From: Streptomyces ureilyticus
Lineage (GTDB): Bacteria > Actinomycetota > Actinomycetes > Streptomycetales > Streptomycetaceae
NCBI RefSeq assembly: GCF_011045025.1
Contig: NZ_JAAKZX010000035.1
Location: 1 to 59,349, forward strand
Direction of reading: 5' to 3'
Length of the DNA stretch: 59,349 nucleotides
Below are positions 17,217 to 26,008 of this stretch, piece by piece. Below the pieces are notes generated by a model. The model made no database searches. It was not told where the DNA came from and was given only the letters and a program-made list of their open reading frames with translations. The position numbers were made by a program, and so were the translations under genes. The first letter of the stretch is position 1. Each line of letters starts with the position of its first letter.

Positions 17217-18254
17217 ATGAGTACACACGTCGCCTCGGCTACCGGGTCCCAAGCCCTACTATCGCCGAGGGTAGTGCGATCCGCGGTATTGCCCGTCATT
17301 CAGCAGCAGATTTCTGTGTTGGAGCCGTCCCTGGCCCGGATATGCGGTTACCACCTGGGCTTCATCGACGAACACGGTGACCCCAGCAGGGGAGGGGACG
17401 GCAAACTCACCCGCGCCAGCCTCATGATGGCGGTGGCCGATGGAGTCGGCCTGCGGCCGGAGGACGTGCAGTCCCAGGCGGCAGCCGTGGAGTTGCTGCA
17501 CAACGCGACCTTGCTCCACGACGACATCGCCGACACGGACGAGCTGCGTCGCAGCCGCCCAGCCGCGTGGAAGGTATTCGGCGCGAGTCTGGCCATACAC
17601 GCCGGGAACGCGCTACAGATTCTTGGGCTGCGGATAGTCGTGGATGACTCCGGCCCCGGCCACAAGGAAATCGCCAGCTCGTTCACCGAGGCCATCGGTC
17701 TGGTTCACGCGGGCCAGGCTCGCGAGCTCACCCTCCAGCCGGGTTCGGACGCCGGCATTGCGGCGTACGAGCAAATGGTGAAGGAGAAGGCTTCAGCACT
17801 GCTGGAGTGCTCGCTGGGAACGCCTGCCATGCGGGCGGGCAAACCAGAGCATGTCCTGGCCGCCCTGCGCGGCGCGGGTCGGCACTTGGGCATCGCCTTG
17901 CAGATCTCCAATGACGTGGAGGACATCTGGGGCGATCCCGCGGTGACCGGCAAGCCCATCCGCGGCGACATCGAGCGGCGCAACCTGACCTTCCCTGTGC
18001 TGGTCGCCCTGTCCGCCGACAGCCCGGCCGGCGATCGACTGAGCCGGTTGTGGCACGCCGACAGCGTCACGGCGGAGCACCTCCAGGCCTTGGCCGACCT
18101 CATCGACGAGGCCGGCGGCCGCCACACGGCCCAGCGGCTGTCCCGCAGCCACCTGGACTCGGCCGTAGAACACCTCGGACGAGCCGGACTGTCCCCGACC
18201 GCGACCGCCGAACTGACCACCTTGTTCGACCGCATCGTCAATCGCGCAGCATGA
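17217..18254 (+). CDS. Polyprenyl diphosphate synthase (short-chain, probably GPP synthase)
   Basis: A 345-residue trans-prenyl transferase. The first Asp-rich motif is LLHDDIADTDELRRSR (DDxxD near residue 102) and the second is ISNDVEDIWGDPAVTGKP, where the first Asp is replaced by Asn (NDVED). The KEK-like lysines and the Q-x-S-N-D context fit the family. It joins isopentenyl and dimethylallyl diphosphate; chain length cannot be read with certainty, but the methyltransferase and UbiA neighbours suggest geranyl diphosphate. The ATG follows GGAGGAG. It is the first intact gene of the biosynthetic run after repeat B. Confidence 0.88.
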   Translation: MSTHVASATGSQALLSPRVVRSAVLPVIQQQISVLEPSLARICGYHLGFIDEHGDPSRGGDGKLTRASLMMAVADGVGLRPEDVQSQAAAVELLHNATLLHDDIADTDELRRSRPAAWKVFGASLAIHAGNALQILGLRIVVDDSGPGHKEIASSFTEAIGLVHAGQARELTLQPGSDAGIAAYEQMVKEKASALLECSLGTPAMRAGKPEHVLAALRGAGRHLGIALQISNDVEDIWGDPAVTGKPIRGDIERRNLTFPVLVALSADSPAGDRLSRLWHADSVTAEHLQALADLIDEAGGRHTAQRLSRSHLDSAVEHLGRAGLSPTATAELTTLFDRIVNRAA

Positions 18255-18300
18255 CCGGCGCCGCCCGACAGGGGCGGCATATGAATGGGAGTCCACCATC

Positions 18301-19179
18301 ATGACCACCACCCACGACACACCGGCCCCCCCTGTCGTCCGCACCGAATTCGAGCGCCGGGCGCAGGCCCACTACGAAACCAAGACCCAGGACCCGATCA
18401 ACCTGCTGCTGGGCGAAGAAGACGGGCTGTACCACCACCACTACGCCGTCGGCCCCTACGACAAGTCCGTGCTGGAGGTACCCGAGCCCGAGCGGGACGC
18501 GGCGATCCTCGCGGAAATGGCCCGCATGGAAAACGAGCAGGTCGAACTGGTGCTGCGAGGGCTGGCCCCGCTCTCGCCCGACGCGAGGGTCATGGATGGC
18601 GGATCGGGCCGCGGCGGCACGTCCTTCCTCGTCAACCGGCGGTTCGGGTGCGAGGTGGTCGGGGTCAATTTCTGCGCCCACCACATCGAGTTCGCCGAGC
18701 GCCTCGCCAAGGAGAAGCACGGCTGCGACGACAAGGTCTCCTTCGAATTCGCCAACATGTGCGACACCGGTCTGCCCGCTGGATCGTTCGACGCCGTGTA
18801 CACCAACGAGACCACCATGTACGTCGACCCCGCGGAGGCATTCGTGGAGTTCGCCCGGCTGCTGCGCCCGGGAGGCCGCTACGTCTGCGTCACCTGGTGC
18901 GCCAACGACGCCGTGTCGACCACCAGCGAGGCGGTGAAGGCCATCGACGACCACTACGACTGCCACATCAACAACCGCAGCGACTACTTCAAGGCACTCG
19001 CTGACAACCACCTCGTGCCCTCGCAGGTCTGGGACCTGACCCAAGAGGCCATCCCGCACTGGGAGCTGCGATCCCAGTGGGGACTGCGCACCGGCGTGGA
19101 GCAGCCGTTCCTCGACGGGCACAGGAGCAACGAGCTCAACTACATAGTCGTGGTCGCCGAATACACCCCGCCGGAGTAG
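18301..19179 (+). CDS. Geranyl diphosphate C-methyltransferase-like enzyme (BezA/GPPMT type)
   Basis: A 292-residue SAM-dependent methyltransferase with VMDGGSGRGGTSFLVNRRFG as the SAM loop. It carries signatures that I know from geranyl diphosphate 2-methyltransferase of the 2-methylisoborneol pathway: NLLLGEEDGLYHHHYAVG near the N-terminus, TNETTMYVD in the middle and WELRSQWGLRTGVE near the end. No terpene cyclase accompanies it. Together with 4-aminobenzoate genes it fits the GPP C6-methyltransferase of benzastatin biosynthesis (BezA). The position methylated cannot be read from sequence. It follows the prenyl synthase by 46 bp. Confidence 0.85.
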   Translation: MTTTHDTPAPPVVRTEFERRAQAHYETKTQDPINLLLGEEDGLYHHHYAVGPYDKSVLEVPEPERDAAILAEMARMENEQVELVLRGLAPLSPDARVMDGGSGRGGTSFLVNRRFGCEVVGVNFCAHHIEFAERLAKEKHGCDDKVSFEFANMCDTGLPAGSFDAVYTNETTMYVDPAEAFVEFARLLRPGGRYVCVTWCANDAVSTTSEAVKAIDDHYDCHINNRSDYFKALADNHLVPSQVWDLTQEAIPHWELRSQWGLRTGVEQPFLDGHRSNELNYIVVVAEYTPPE

Positions 19180-19452
19180 AGCAACCGCTCCTCGACGCAC
19201 ACCAGGAGCAACGAACTCGAATGCCTGGTCACTGCCGCCGGGCCAGGCTGGAGTTGCCCTCACCGCCCTCCGTGGCCGCACGGCGGGTGCCCTCGAGAAG
19301 ACGCCCGGTGCTCGAGTGGTGCCCGCCGCGGTTGGCCACCTGGGTGGCCAAGGCCGCAAAGACGGTAGCCGGCCGGATTCTTCCGGGGCCTGATTGCAGG
19401 GCGCCGGCTCCGACGGAGGTTGTCACGGGTCATAACGACGTGGAGGTTGTCA

Positions 19453-20622
19453 GTGAACGCCCCAGCTCAATTGCCCTTCGAGCAGACGCATCTGCTGCAA
19501 GTCGCGCCACTGCTGCGCACGCTCCAGTCCCAGGGCACGGTCCATCGGGTCCGTACCCCCGAGGGGGACGAAGCATGGCTGGTCACCGGTCATGCTCAGG
19601 TGCAGCAGTTGCTGGACGATGACCGGCTCAGCCGCTCCAATCCCGAACCGGGGGCAGCTCGTGACAGCGGTTCCGCGCTTCTCGATAGCCTGCTGGGCAG
19701 CTTCGCCAACGACCACGCCAGGTTGCGTTCGCTGCTGGAGCCGCACTTCTCACCCAAGCTCATGCTGGCGCTGCGATCCCACGTCGAAACACTGACCGAG
19801 CAACTGCTGGACGAGATGGCCGGGCAGACGCCACCGGTGGATCTACGCCTGGCACTGGCACTACCCCTGCCGATTCTGGTGATGTGCGAGTGGCTCGGCG
19901 TGCCCCATCAGGACAAGGACCAGTTCGGCGCTTGGACCCAGGACGCCGCCAACGTACAGGACCGGGTCCGATCCAAGCAGGGGATGGCCGAGTTGTTCGG
20001 CTATTGCCAGCAACTCATAGCTGACAAGCGGCAAAATCCCGGCGACGACGTGATCTCCAGGATCGGCGCGACCGAAGGCATCAACGACCAAGAAGTCGTG
20101 GGGCTGACCGCGTTGTTGCTGTTCGGCGGCTATGAGACCACCGTGGCCCGAATCGGTACGGGCGCATTGCTGTTGCTGGCCAACCCTGAGCAACGGCAGG
20201 CATTGCTGGACGACCCGAGCCTCATCCCGAGCGGGGTGGAGGAAATCCTGCGGATGTCGATGCCGAACCCACACAACGGCGGAATGCCCCGTTATGCGTT
20301 GACGGATCTGGAGATCGACGGAACCACCATCCGAGCCGGCGACCTCGTGCTGCTGAATATCATCGCGGCCAACCACGACCAGACGGTCTTCACCGACCCC
20401 GAGCGGGTCGATGTCACTCGCCAAACCGCAGGCAGCCTCACCTTCGGGCACGGCACGCACTACTGCGTCGGCGCGCCGCTGGCCCGGATGCAGCTGCAAG
20501 TGGCGATTGCCCGACTCGTTGCGCGATTCCCGACCATGCGCCTGGCCGTCGACGTGAAGGAACTGAAACTGCGTCACGACACGTTGCTCGGCGGGCTGGT
20601 CGAACTTCCGGTGACGTGGTGA
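19453..20622 (+). CDS. Cytochrome P450 (candidate nitrogen-insertion cyclase, BezE-like role)
   Basis: A 389-residue bacterial P450. The haem loop is FGHGTHYCVGAPLARMQ with the Cys ligand, the K-helix EILR is in VEEILRMS, and the I-helix reads LLLFGGYETTVARIG, with Glu-Thr of the usual acid-alcohol pair. The GTG start at 19453 has GGAGG six bases before it; a TTG at 19420 is less likely. In benzastatin biosynthesis a P450 uses an N-acetoxy substrate to make a haem nitrenoid and close the ring; the flanking N-oxygenase and acetyltransferase suggest the same role here. The role is inference, the family is firm. Confidence 0.9.
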   Translation: MNAPAQLPFEQTHLLQVAPLLRTLQSQGTVHRVRTPEGDEAWLVTGHAQVQQLLDDDRLSRSNPEPGAARDSGSALLDSLLGSFANDHARLRSLLEPHFSPKLMLALRSHVETLTEQLLDEMAGQTPPVDLRLALALPLPILVMCEWLGVPHQDKDQFGAWTQDAANVQDRVRSKQGMAELFGYCQQLIADKRQNPGDDVISRIGATEGINDQEVVGLTALLLFGGYETTVARIGTGALLLLANPEQRQALLDDPSLIPSGVEEILRMSMPNPHNGGMPRYALTDLEIDGTTIRAGDLVLLNIIAANHDQTVFTDPERVDVTRQTAGSLTFGHGTHYCVGAPLARMQLQVAIARLVARFPTMRLAVDVKELKLRHDTLLGGLVELPVTW

Positions 20623-21557
20623 CCGGCATGCCGGTGGCAGCGGGCCGCGACAATTCCCCGATGCTGCAACGAATATCTCATTGCCTGGTCCAGAAGAGCC
20701 CTGACTCCATCCGCGCCTATCTCATACTGATGCGACTGCACGCACCCACGGGTATCGTGCTCTACCTTCTTCCAGGGCTGTGGAGTCTTTCCCTCGCCTC
20801 CGGACGACGACCAGACCTGCCGGCGGTGGTGTTGCTCGCCCTTGCGGCCGCACTGGTGCGCGGCGCAAGCTGCGCAGTCAACGACGTCGTCGACAAAGAC
20901 ATCGATGCCCGAGTTGCCCGCACGGCGTCGCGTCCTGTCGCAGCGGGGACGATCAGCGTGGGGAAGGCACTCCTGTTCGGCGCCGTACAGGCTGTGGCTT
21001 CACTGGTGATTCTGGCGATGGTGAACAAGGAAACAGCCCTGGTCGTCGGGGCCTCGTACCCGCTCCTTGTCGCGTACCCCTACATGAAGCGCGTATTTCC
21101 GTGGCCCTCGGCATGGCTGGCGTTGGTGATCAGCGTTTATGCGCTGGCCGGCTGGACGGCGGTGACCGGGAGCATCGACTACCCACCGGCTGTGTTCGGC
21201 CTGTACGCATGCAATTTCTTCTGGACCCTGTTTCACGACACGGTCTATTCCCACCAGGACAAGGAGTACGACCGGAGCATCGGTGTCAGGTCCTCTGCTC
21301 TGATGTTCGGCAAGTCCAGCAAGGCGTGGCTGGCCCTCTTCATCGCGCTGAGCGTCGCCGGCGCCTTGTGGGCCGGCGTCGAGGCGGGAACGGGTTGGGC
21401 ATTCTACGTGCTCGTCGTGTTCGCGGGGTTCCTGCTGTCATATCAGGTCGTACGCGTGAACCTGGATGATCCGAAATCCTGCTGGGACGCCTTCGTTGCC
21501 AACCGCTACTTCGGCTGGATCATTCTCGCGGCGACGGTAGCTGGACAGTTCACATAA
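20619..21557 (+). CDS. UbiA-family aromatic prenyltransferase
   Basis: A polytopic membrane protein of about 312 residues with both Asp-rich motifs of UbiA enzymes: CAVNDVVDKDID (NDxxDxxxD) and FHDTVYSHQDKEYD (DxxxYxxxDxxxD). Eight or nine spans are visible. It would transfer a (methyl)geranyl group to an aromatic acid, here probably 4-aminobenzoate. The GTG start overlaps the P450 stop as GTGA; an ATG at 20628 is possible. The closest pathway analogue that I know is BezF. Confidence 0.9.
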   Translation: MTGMPVAAGRDNSPMLQRISHCLVQKSPDSIRAYLILMRLHAPTGIVLYLLPGLWSLSLASGRRPDLPAVVLLALAAALVRGASCAVNDVVDKDIDARVARTASRPVAAGTISVGKALLFGAVQAVASLVILAMVNKETALVVGASYPLLVAYPYMKRVFPWPSAWLALVISVYALAGWTAVTGSIDYPPAVFGLYACNFFWTLFHDTVYSHQDKEYDRSIGVRSSALMFGKSSKAWLALFIALSVAGALWAGVEAGTGWAFYVLVVFAGFLLSYQVVRVNLDDPKSCWDAFVANRYFGWIILAATVAGQFT

Positions 21558-21600
21558 CAGAGCCGCGGCCCAGTCGGGCGGAGTGAAGGATGGGATACGA

Positions 21601-22524
21601 ATGACGGATTCGATATGGCAGGGTTCTGGCGTAGACCTGGACGCCTATCTGGCTCGCGTGGGATACCTGGCCGACGTGGCTCCGGATCTCGCTACGTTGC
21701 GGGGCCTGCATGCCGCCCACGTTGAGGCGATCGCCTTCGAGAACATTGACGCGGTGCTCGGGCGGGCCGTGCCGTTGGACCTGGATAGTGTCCAGGAGAA
21801 GATCGTGCGACGTGGCCGTGGCGGCTTGTGTCTGGAACAGGTCGTCCTGATCGCAGCCGTGCTGGACCGAATCGGGTTTACCTTCTCGGCACTCGCGGCC
21901 AGATCCCGGATCCGCACCGGGAACAAGACGGGTCCCGCCGTCCATGTAGCTCTGTGCGTCGAGTTGGACGACAAACGTTGGCTCTTCGACGTGAGCTTTG
22001 GTGGATACGGGCTGCATGAGCCGATCCGCCTCGCTGAGGGCTCGCTACTGGACGGCGATTGGTCCTTCGACATGGTGCGGGAACCGCACGGCGAACACGT
22101 ACTGCGATTCCTGCGGGCCGAGGGAGCGGCGGAACTCTACGGGTTCACCACGGACGCGCGCTATCCGGCGGACTTCGAGGTCCTCAACCACTACTGCCTG
22201 ACCCACCCTCGCTCACCGTTCAACCACCGGATCATCCTCCAGCGCACACAGTCCACAGTGAGGCACGTCCTCATCGGCAACACGCTCACGGAAATGCGGC
22301 CCGGAGAGCCGGCAACCCATCGGGAACTCGACGAGGGCGAGGCGCTCTCTGCTCCCGAGAAGATCTTCGGGATCACGTTGGAACCGGGTGATGTCCAGTC
22401 CCTCAAGGGCCATGGCCGGCACGGCGCAGGTCGATCGGAACTGACCTGGACCGAGCGTCCGCCCGGCCCGTCCATCGGCAATAGGCGAGATCGTAAGGAT
22501 CAATATGGACGAGATGCTCAATGA
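21601..22524 (+). CDS. Arylamine N-acetyltransferase (NAT) family
   Basis: A 307-residue NAT-fold acetyltransferase. The catalytic triad is intact: Cys in RGRGGLCLEQ, His in GPAVHVALCVE and Asp in WLFDVSFGG. NAT enzymes acetylate aromatic amines or hydroxylamines from acetyl-CoA. In this setting, O-acetylation of an N-hydroxy-4-aminobenzoate derivative, as proposed for BezG, would provide the leaving group for P450 nitrenoid chemistry. The C-terminus overlaps the next gene by 20 bp. Confidence 0.88.
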   Translation: MTDSIWQGSGVDLDAYLARVGYLADVAPDLATLRGLHAAHVEAIAFENIDAVLGRAVPLDLDSVQEKIVRRGRGGLCLEQVVLIAAVLDRIGFTFSALAARSRIRTGNKTGPAVHVALCVELDDKRWLFDVSFGGYGLHEPIRLAEGSLLDGDWSFDMVREPHGEHVLRFLRAEGAAELYGFTTDARYPADFEVLNHYCLTHPRSPFNHRIILQRTQSTVRHVLIGNTLTEMRPGEPATHRELDEGEALSAPEKIFGITLEPGDVQSLKGHGRHGAGRSELTWTERPPGPSIGNRRDRKDQYGRDAQ

Positions 22525-23527
22525 ACCGGAATTCGGAGCATTACCCGTGGTGGAACGGCTGCGGTCGCTCCCGGAGCACGATCCGAATGATGCAGTGGAG
22601 AACGCCATCCTTAACAGGCTCGCCGACAACTGGTACCGGCGTGCCACGGTCAAGCGGCGCGAGGAGAGTCTGGATGACGTGTTCGAGCGGGACAGGCCGG
22701 ACTTTCCCGTAGCCCTGCTGCCTTTCCGGAATCACCCTACGTATCTCGGTCTCGACGACGAGGTCAAGGCCAAGCTCCTTGCGTGGGGCTGGGTGGCGTT
22801 CAACAAGAACGTCATGGACATCGAGCAGCACGTGGTCAACCCGGGGTTCAGCTTGGTCGCCAAAGGCGCCTTCGACACAGGGCTGGGCGGTGAGACGATG
22901 GCAATCGCGGTTACTCAAGCCATGGTTGATGAGCAATACCACACGTTGATGCACCTGAACGCCAGCGCCGTAACGCGTCGGCAACGCGGCTGGCGAATGC
23001 CCGAGACCGCACTTCCACTCGGATACAAAGCACGCAAGCAAGCGCACCGGCTCGCCATCGCCAAGACACCTGAGCATCAGGCTCTGGTCTCACTCGCCTT
23101 CACCACAGTCGCGGAAATCTCAGTAAACGCCCACCTGGACCTCATCGCCGAGGATCACGAGATCCAGCCCGTCAACCGCATGACGGCCGTCCTGCACAAC
23201 CGCGACGAATACTGCCACGCCTCAATCGCGGACACCGTCGCTCAGGAGGCATGGAAACGCTTCACTGACGAACAACGCGACTACTTCCTCACCGCGTTGG
23301 CCGACGGCATGGAGGCGTTCGCCGCCCACGACTTCACGACCTGGGCGAGGGTCATGGAACTTGTCGGAGTGCAGGGGGGCGGTCAGATGCTGCGAGACAT
23401 CAAGAACACCTCAGGCGGTGGCCGGCTCCTTCAGGACTTCAGCGGCTTGCGGCACCTGTGCCAAGAGCTGGATGTCCTCGACTCCCTCCCCTTCGACTGG
23501 TCGACGGTGACGGCCGACGCCCCCTGA
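22505..23527 (+). CDS. AurF-like di-iron arylamine N-oxygenase
   Basis: A 340-residue member of the AurF family of non-haem di-iron N-oxygenases. All metal-ligand positions appear kept: Glu in DIEQHVVNP, Glu-x-x-His in MVDEQYHTLMH, Glu in TVAEISVNAHL, and the H-x3-E-x2-H set in LHNRDEYCHASI. AurF oxidises 4-aminobenzoate to the hydroxylamine and on to the nitro compound; a relative stopping at the hydroxylamine would supply the NAT neighbour, as proposed for BezJ. ATG 22505 has AAGGA at good spacing. Confidence 0.9.
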   Translation: MDEMLNEPEFGALPVVERLRSLPEHDPNDAVENAILNRLADNWYRRATVKRREESLDDVFERDRPDFPVALLPFRNHPTYLGLDDEVKAKLLAWGWVAFNKNVMDIEQHVVNPGFSLVAKGAFDTGLGGETMAIAVTQAMVDEQYHTLMHLNASAVTRRQRGWRMPETALPLGYKARKQAHRLAIAKTPEHQALVSLAFTTVAEISVNAHLDLIAEDHEIQPVNRMTAVLHNRDEYCHASIADTVAQEAWKRFTDEQRDYFLTALADGMEAFAAHDFTTWARVMELVGVQGGGQMLRDIKNTSGGGRLLQDFSGLRHLCQELDVLDSLPFDWSTVTADAP

Positions 23528-23618
23528 CGATCACCGACCGCGCTGCCCCGATGTCTAAGCCAAGTACGCCAAGCAGCGATCCAACGGACCGCTTCCGACA
23601 ACCATTTGGTGCTGACCC
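23528..23618. other. Short spacer before the ADC synthase gene
   Basis: Ninety-one bases with no clear promoter. The ribosome site before ATG 23619 is weak. Confidence 0.3.
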
Positions 23619-25733
23619 ATGCGCGTCCTACTCATTGACAATTACGATTCCTACACCTACAACCTGTACCAACTCCTAGCAAAGGTGTATGGCATCACGC
23701 CCGTCGTCGTACGGAACGACGCCGCAGCCTGGGACCACCTCGATCTGAACGGCTTCGATGCTGCAGTCATCTCGCCGGGACCGGGGCACCCGGCTATCTC
23801 TCGCGACTTCGGCCGTTCCCGCGACGTCCTGGAGCACTCCCGGCTTCCGGTCCTGGGCGTGTGCCTCGGGCACCAGGGCATGGGACTCCTGTCGGCCGCG
23901 CGGGTCATCCCCGCCCCGCAGCCCCGGCACGGACACCTGTCCACGATCCGGCACAGCGCTGACGGACTCTTCGCCGGCATCCCGCAAGAGTTCACTGCCG
24001 TGCGCTACCACTCACTGAGCATCGCCGAACCTGGGCCCGCCCACCTTCAGATCACTGCGCGCGCCGAGGACGGAGTGGTCATGGGCCTGGCCCACCGCGA
24101 TCGTCCCTGGTGGGGGGTGCAATTCCACCCCGAGTCCATCTGCACGGAGCACGGTGCCCGTCTCGTGGCGAACTTCCGTGACCTGGCACTCGCCTCCGGC
24201 TCACGCCAGGGCAGTACCAGCATCCGCGGCCGCCGAATCAGCACCGGCACCAATGGGATGACCGCGTCTGTCGCACCGTCGACTCCGCACCCACACCCCG
24301 CACAACTCCAGGCGCAATTCAGCATCCTGGACAGTGCCGTCGACACCGAGGCTGCGTTCCTGGCCCTGTACGGTGCCGGCGCACGCTCCTTCTGGCTCGA
24401 CAGCTCGCACGTCGAGCCGGGCCTGGCCCGCTTTTCCTTCCTCGGCTCCGCGGAAGCGCCCGGAGCCGAGACGCTGACCTACCGGGTGGAGGACCAGCAT
24501 GTCGTCGTGGAACCCACGGGAGGTACTTCTCGTCTGGAAGACGGCACCATCTTCGACGCTCTCAACCGCCGCACCGGCCGCGTGGTCGCTGGTGCCGAGG
24601 AGTTGCCCTTCGATTTCGTCGGCGGCTACGTCGGCTACTTCGGTTACGAGTTGAAGGCCGATCTCGGCGCCCATCGCACCCACCCGTCAAAGACCCCGGA
24701 CGCCGTGTGGCTTCAAGCCGACCGCTTCATCGCTGTGGACCACGCCGAGAACCGTACCTATGTCGTCGCCGTGTGCCAGCAGCAGGACTCGGACGCCGCC
24801 CAGAAGTGGATCAGCATAGTAGTCCCCACATTGGCCGACCTGCCCACAGCACAGCCTGAAACGTCTCCGCCACCCCGAGCTGAGAACCATGACGCGTCGA
24901 GATGGCTGGCCCGCTCACGCACCCAGTACCTGGCCGACATCCGTGAGTGCGATCGACGCCTCCGTGAGGGGGTGAGCTACGAAATATGCCTCACCAACAA
25001 ACTCCGCCTGCCCGCGCCGGCGAACGATGTCGCCTACTACCAGCGCCTACGCCGGCTGAACCCCGCTCCTTACGCCGCGCTTCTGCGCCTCAACGACGTC
25101 ACGGTTTTCAGCTCGTCACCCGAGCGATTCCTCAAGGTGGACCCCGCTCGCACAGTAGAGACCAAACCGATCAAAGGAACAGCGCCCCGCCACCCGGACC
25201 CGCGAACCGACGACGAGAGACGGCGCTCCCTGAAGATGGATCCCAAGACGCGCGCGGAGAATCTCATGATCGTGGATCTGCTCCGCAATGACCTCGGACG
25301 GATCTGCGAGATCGACAGCGTCGCTGTCCCCTCCCTCATGGCGACGGAGTCGTACGCCACCGTGCACCAGTTGGTCTCCACGGTCACCGGGACACTGCGC
25401 GATGACACGTCCGCCGTGGACGCGATACGGGCATGCTTTCCCGGCGGATCCATGACGGGAGCGCCGAAGTTACGCACTATGGAGATCATCGACACTTTGG
25501 AGGGTGAAGCCCGCGGAGTTTACTCAGGAGCCCTCGGCTTTATTGGATACACCGGAACTGCCGATCTCAGCATCACCATCCGCACCGCTGTAAGCCACGA
25601 TGGTGAATTGACCATCGGTGCGGGCGGCGCCATCGTACTCGACTCGGACCCCGACGCAGAGTACGAGGAGATGCTGCTCAAGGCCCAAGCGACCCTGCGG
25701 GCACTGCCGAAGGAGAGGGTCGTGGGCTCGTAG
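23619..25733 (+). CDS. pabAB: Aminodeoxychorismate synthase, PabA-PabB fusion
   Basis: A 704-residue fusion. Residues 1-190 are a glutamine amidotransferase (LLIDNYDSYTYNL, nucleophile GVCLGHQGMG, VQFHPES with His and Glu). Residues about 225-695 are a chorismate-binding domain (PIKGTAPRHPD, DPKTRAENLMIVDLLRNDLG, FPGGSMTGAPK). The Lys in PIKGT marks 4-amino-4-deoxychorismate synthase rather than anthranilate synthase. It makes ADC from chorismate and glutamine; a lyase to 4-aminobenzoate is not in the window and may come from folate metabolism. A TTA codon at 25470-25472 suggests bldA-dependent translation. Confidence 0.93.
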   Translation: MRVLLIDNYDSYTYNLYQLLAKVYGITPVVVRNDAAAWDHLDLNGFDAAVISPGPGHPAISRDFGRSRDVLEHSRLPVLGVCLGHQGMGLLSAARVIPAPQPRHGHLSTIRHSADGLFAGIPQEFTAVRYHSLSIAEPGPAHLQITARAEDGVVMGLAHRDRPWWGVQFHPESICTEHGARLVANFRDLALASGSRQGSTSIRGRRISTGTNGMTASVAPSTPHPHPAQLQAQFSILDSAVDTEAAFLALYGAGARSFWLDSSHVEPGLARFSFLGSAEAPGAETLTYRVEDQHVVVEPTGGTSRLEDGTIFDALNRRTGRVVAGAEELPFDFVGGYVGYFGYELKADLGAHRTHPSKTPDAVWLQADRFIAVDHAENRTYVVAVCQQQDSDAAQKWISIVVPTLADLPTAQPETSPPPRAENHDASRWLARSRTQYLADIRECDRRLREGVSYEICLTNKLRLPAPANDVAYYQRLRRLNPAPYAALLRLNDVTVFSSSPERFLKVDPARTVETKPIKGTAPRHPDPRTDDERRRSLKMDPKTRAENLMIVDLLRNDLGRICEIDSVAVPSLMATESYATVHQLVSTVTGTLRDDTSAVDAIRACFPGGSMTGAPKLRTMEIIDTLEGEARGVYSGALGFIGYTGTADLSITIRTAVSHDGELTIGAGGAIVLDSDPDAEYEEMLLKAQATLRALPKERVVGS
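25470..25472 (+). other. TTA (bldA) codon in pabAB
   Basis: The in-frame Leu codon in TGAPKLRTME is TTA. In Streptomyces, TTA codons are concentrated in genes that depend on the bldA tRNA. Confidence 0.9.
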
Positions 25734-25736
25734 ATG

Positions 25737-26008
25737 CCCCAGTGTGCCCGCAGCTGCGGTGCTGACACATCCCGAACGGGGGCACCTGAAGAAGCCTCAC
25801 CCCCATAACAGCTACGCGGCCACAACGGTCCTTGCGACTCCTGCTGCGCTTGTCTGCGGCGGAAGGATGCTCATGTCCCCCTACAACTGTCCTGCCACGA
25901 CACCCACTCAGCACCGCCCGCGCTCTCTACGCGGAGCTGCCGCCTTCGAAGCCCGGAACCGAACAGGCAGGCATACCGTACGCGGCGCTGCCCGGACCGG
26001 GAGGCATC
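25737..26008. promoter_or_regulatory. Spacer before dxs
   Basis: About 270 bases without a gene, which may carry a promoter for the dxs-ispG-ispH set. I see no clear boxes or strong hairpin. Confidence 0.3.

Noticed and set aside
18301..19179. 2-methylisoborneol pathway
   Set aside because: The methyltransferase fits, but no terpene cyclase is present and the neighbours make 4-aminobenzoate chemistry the better reading.
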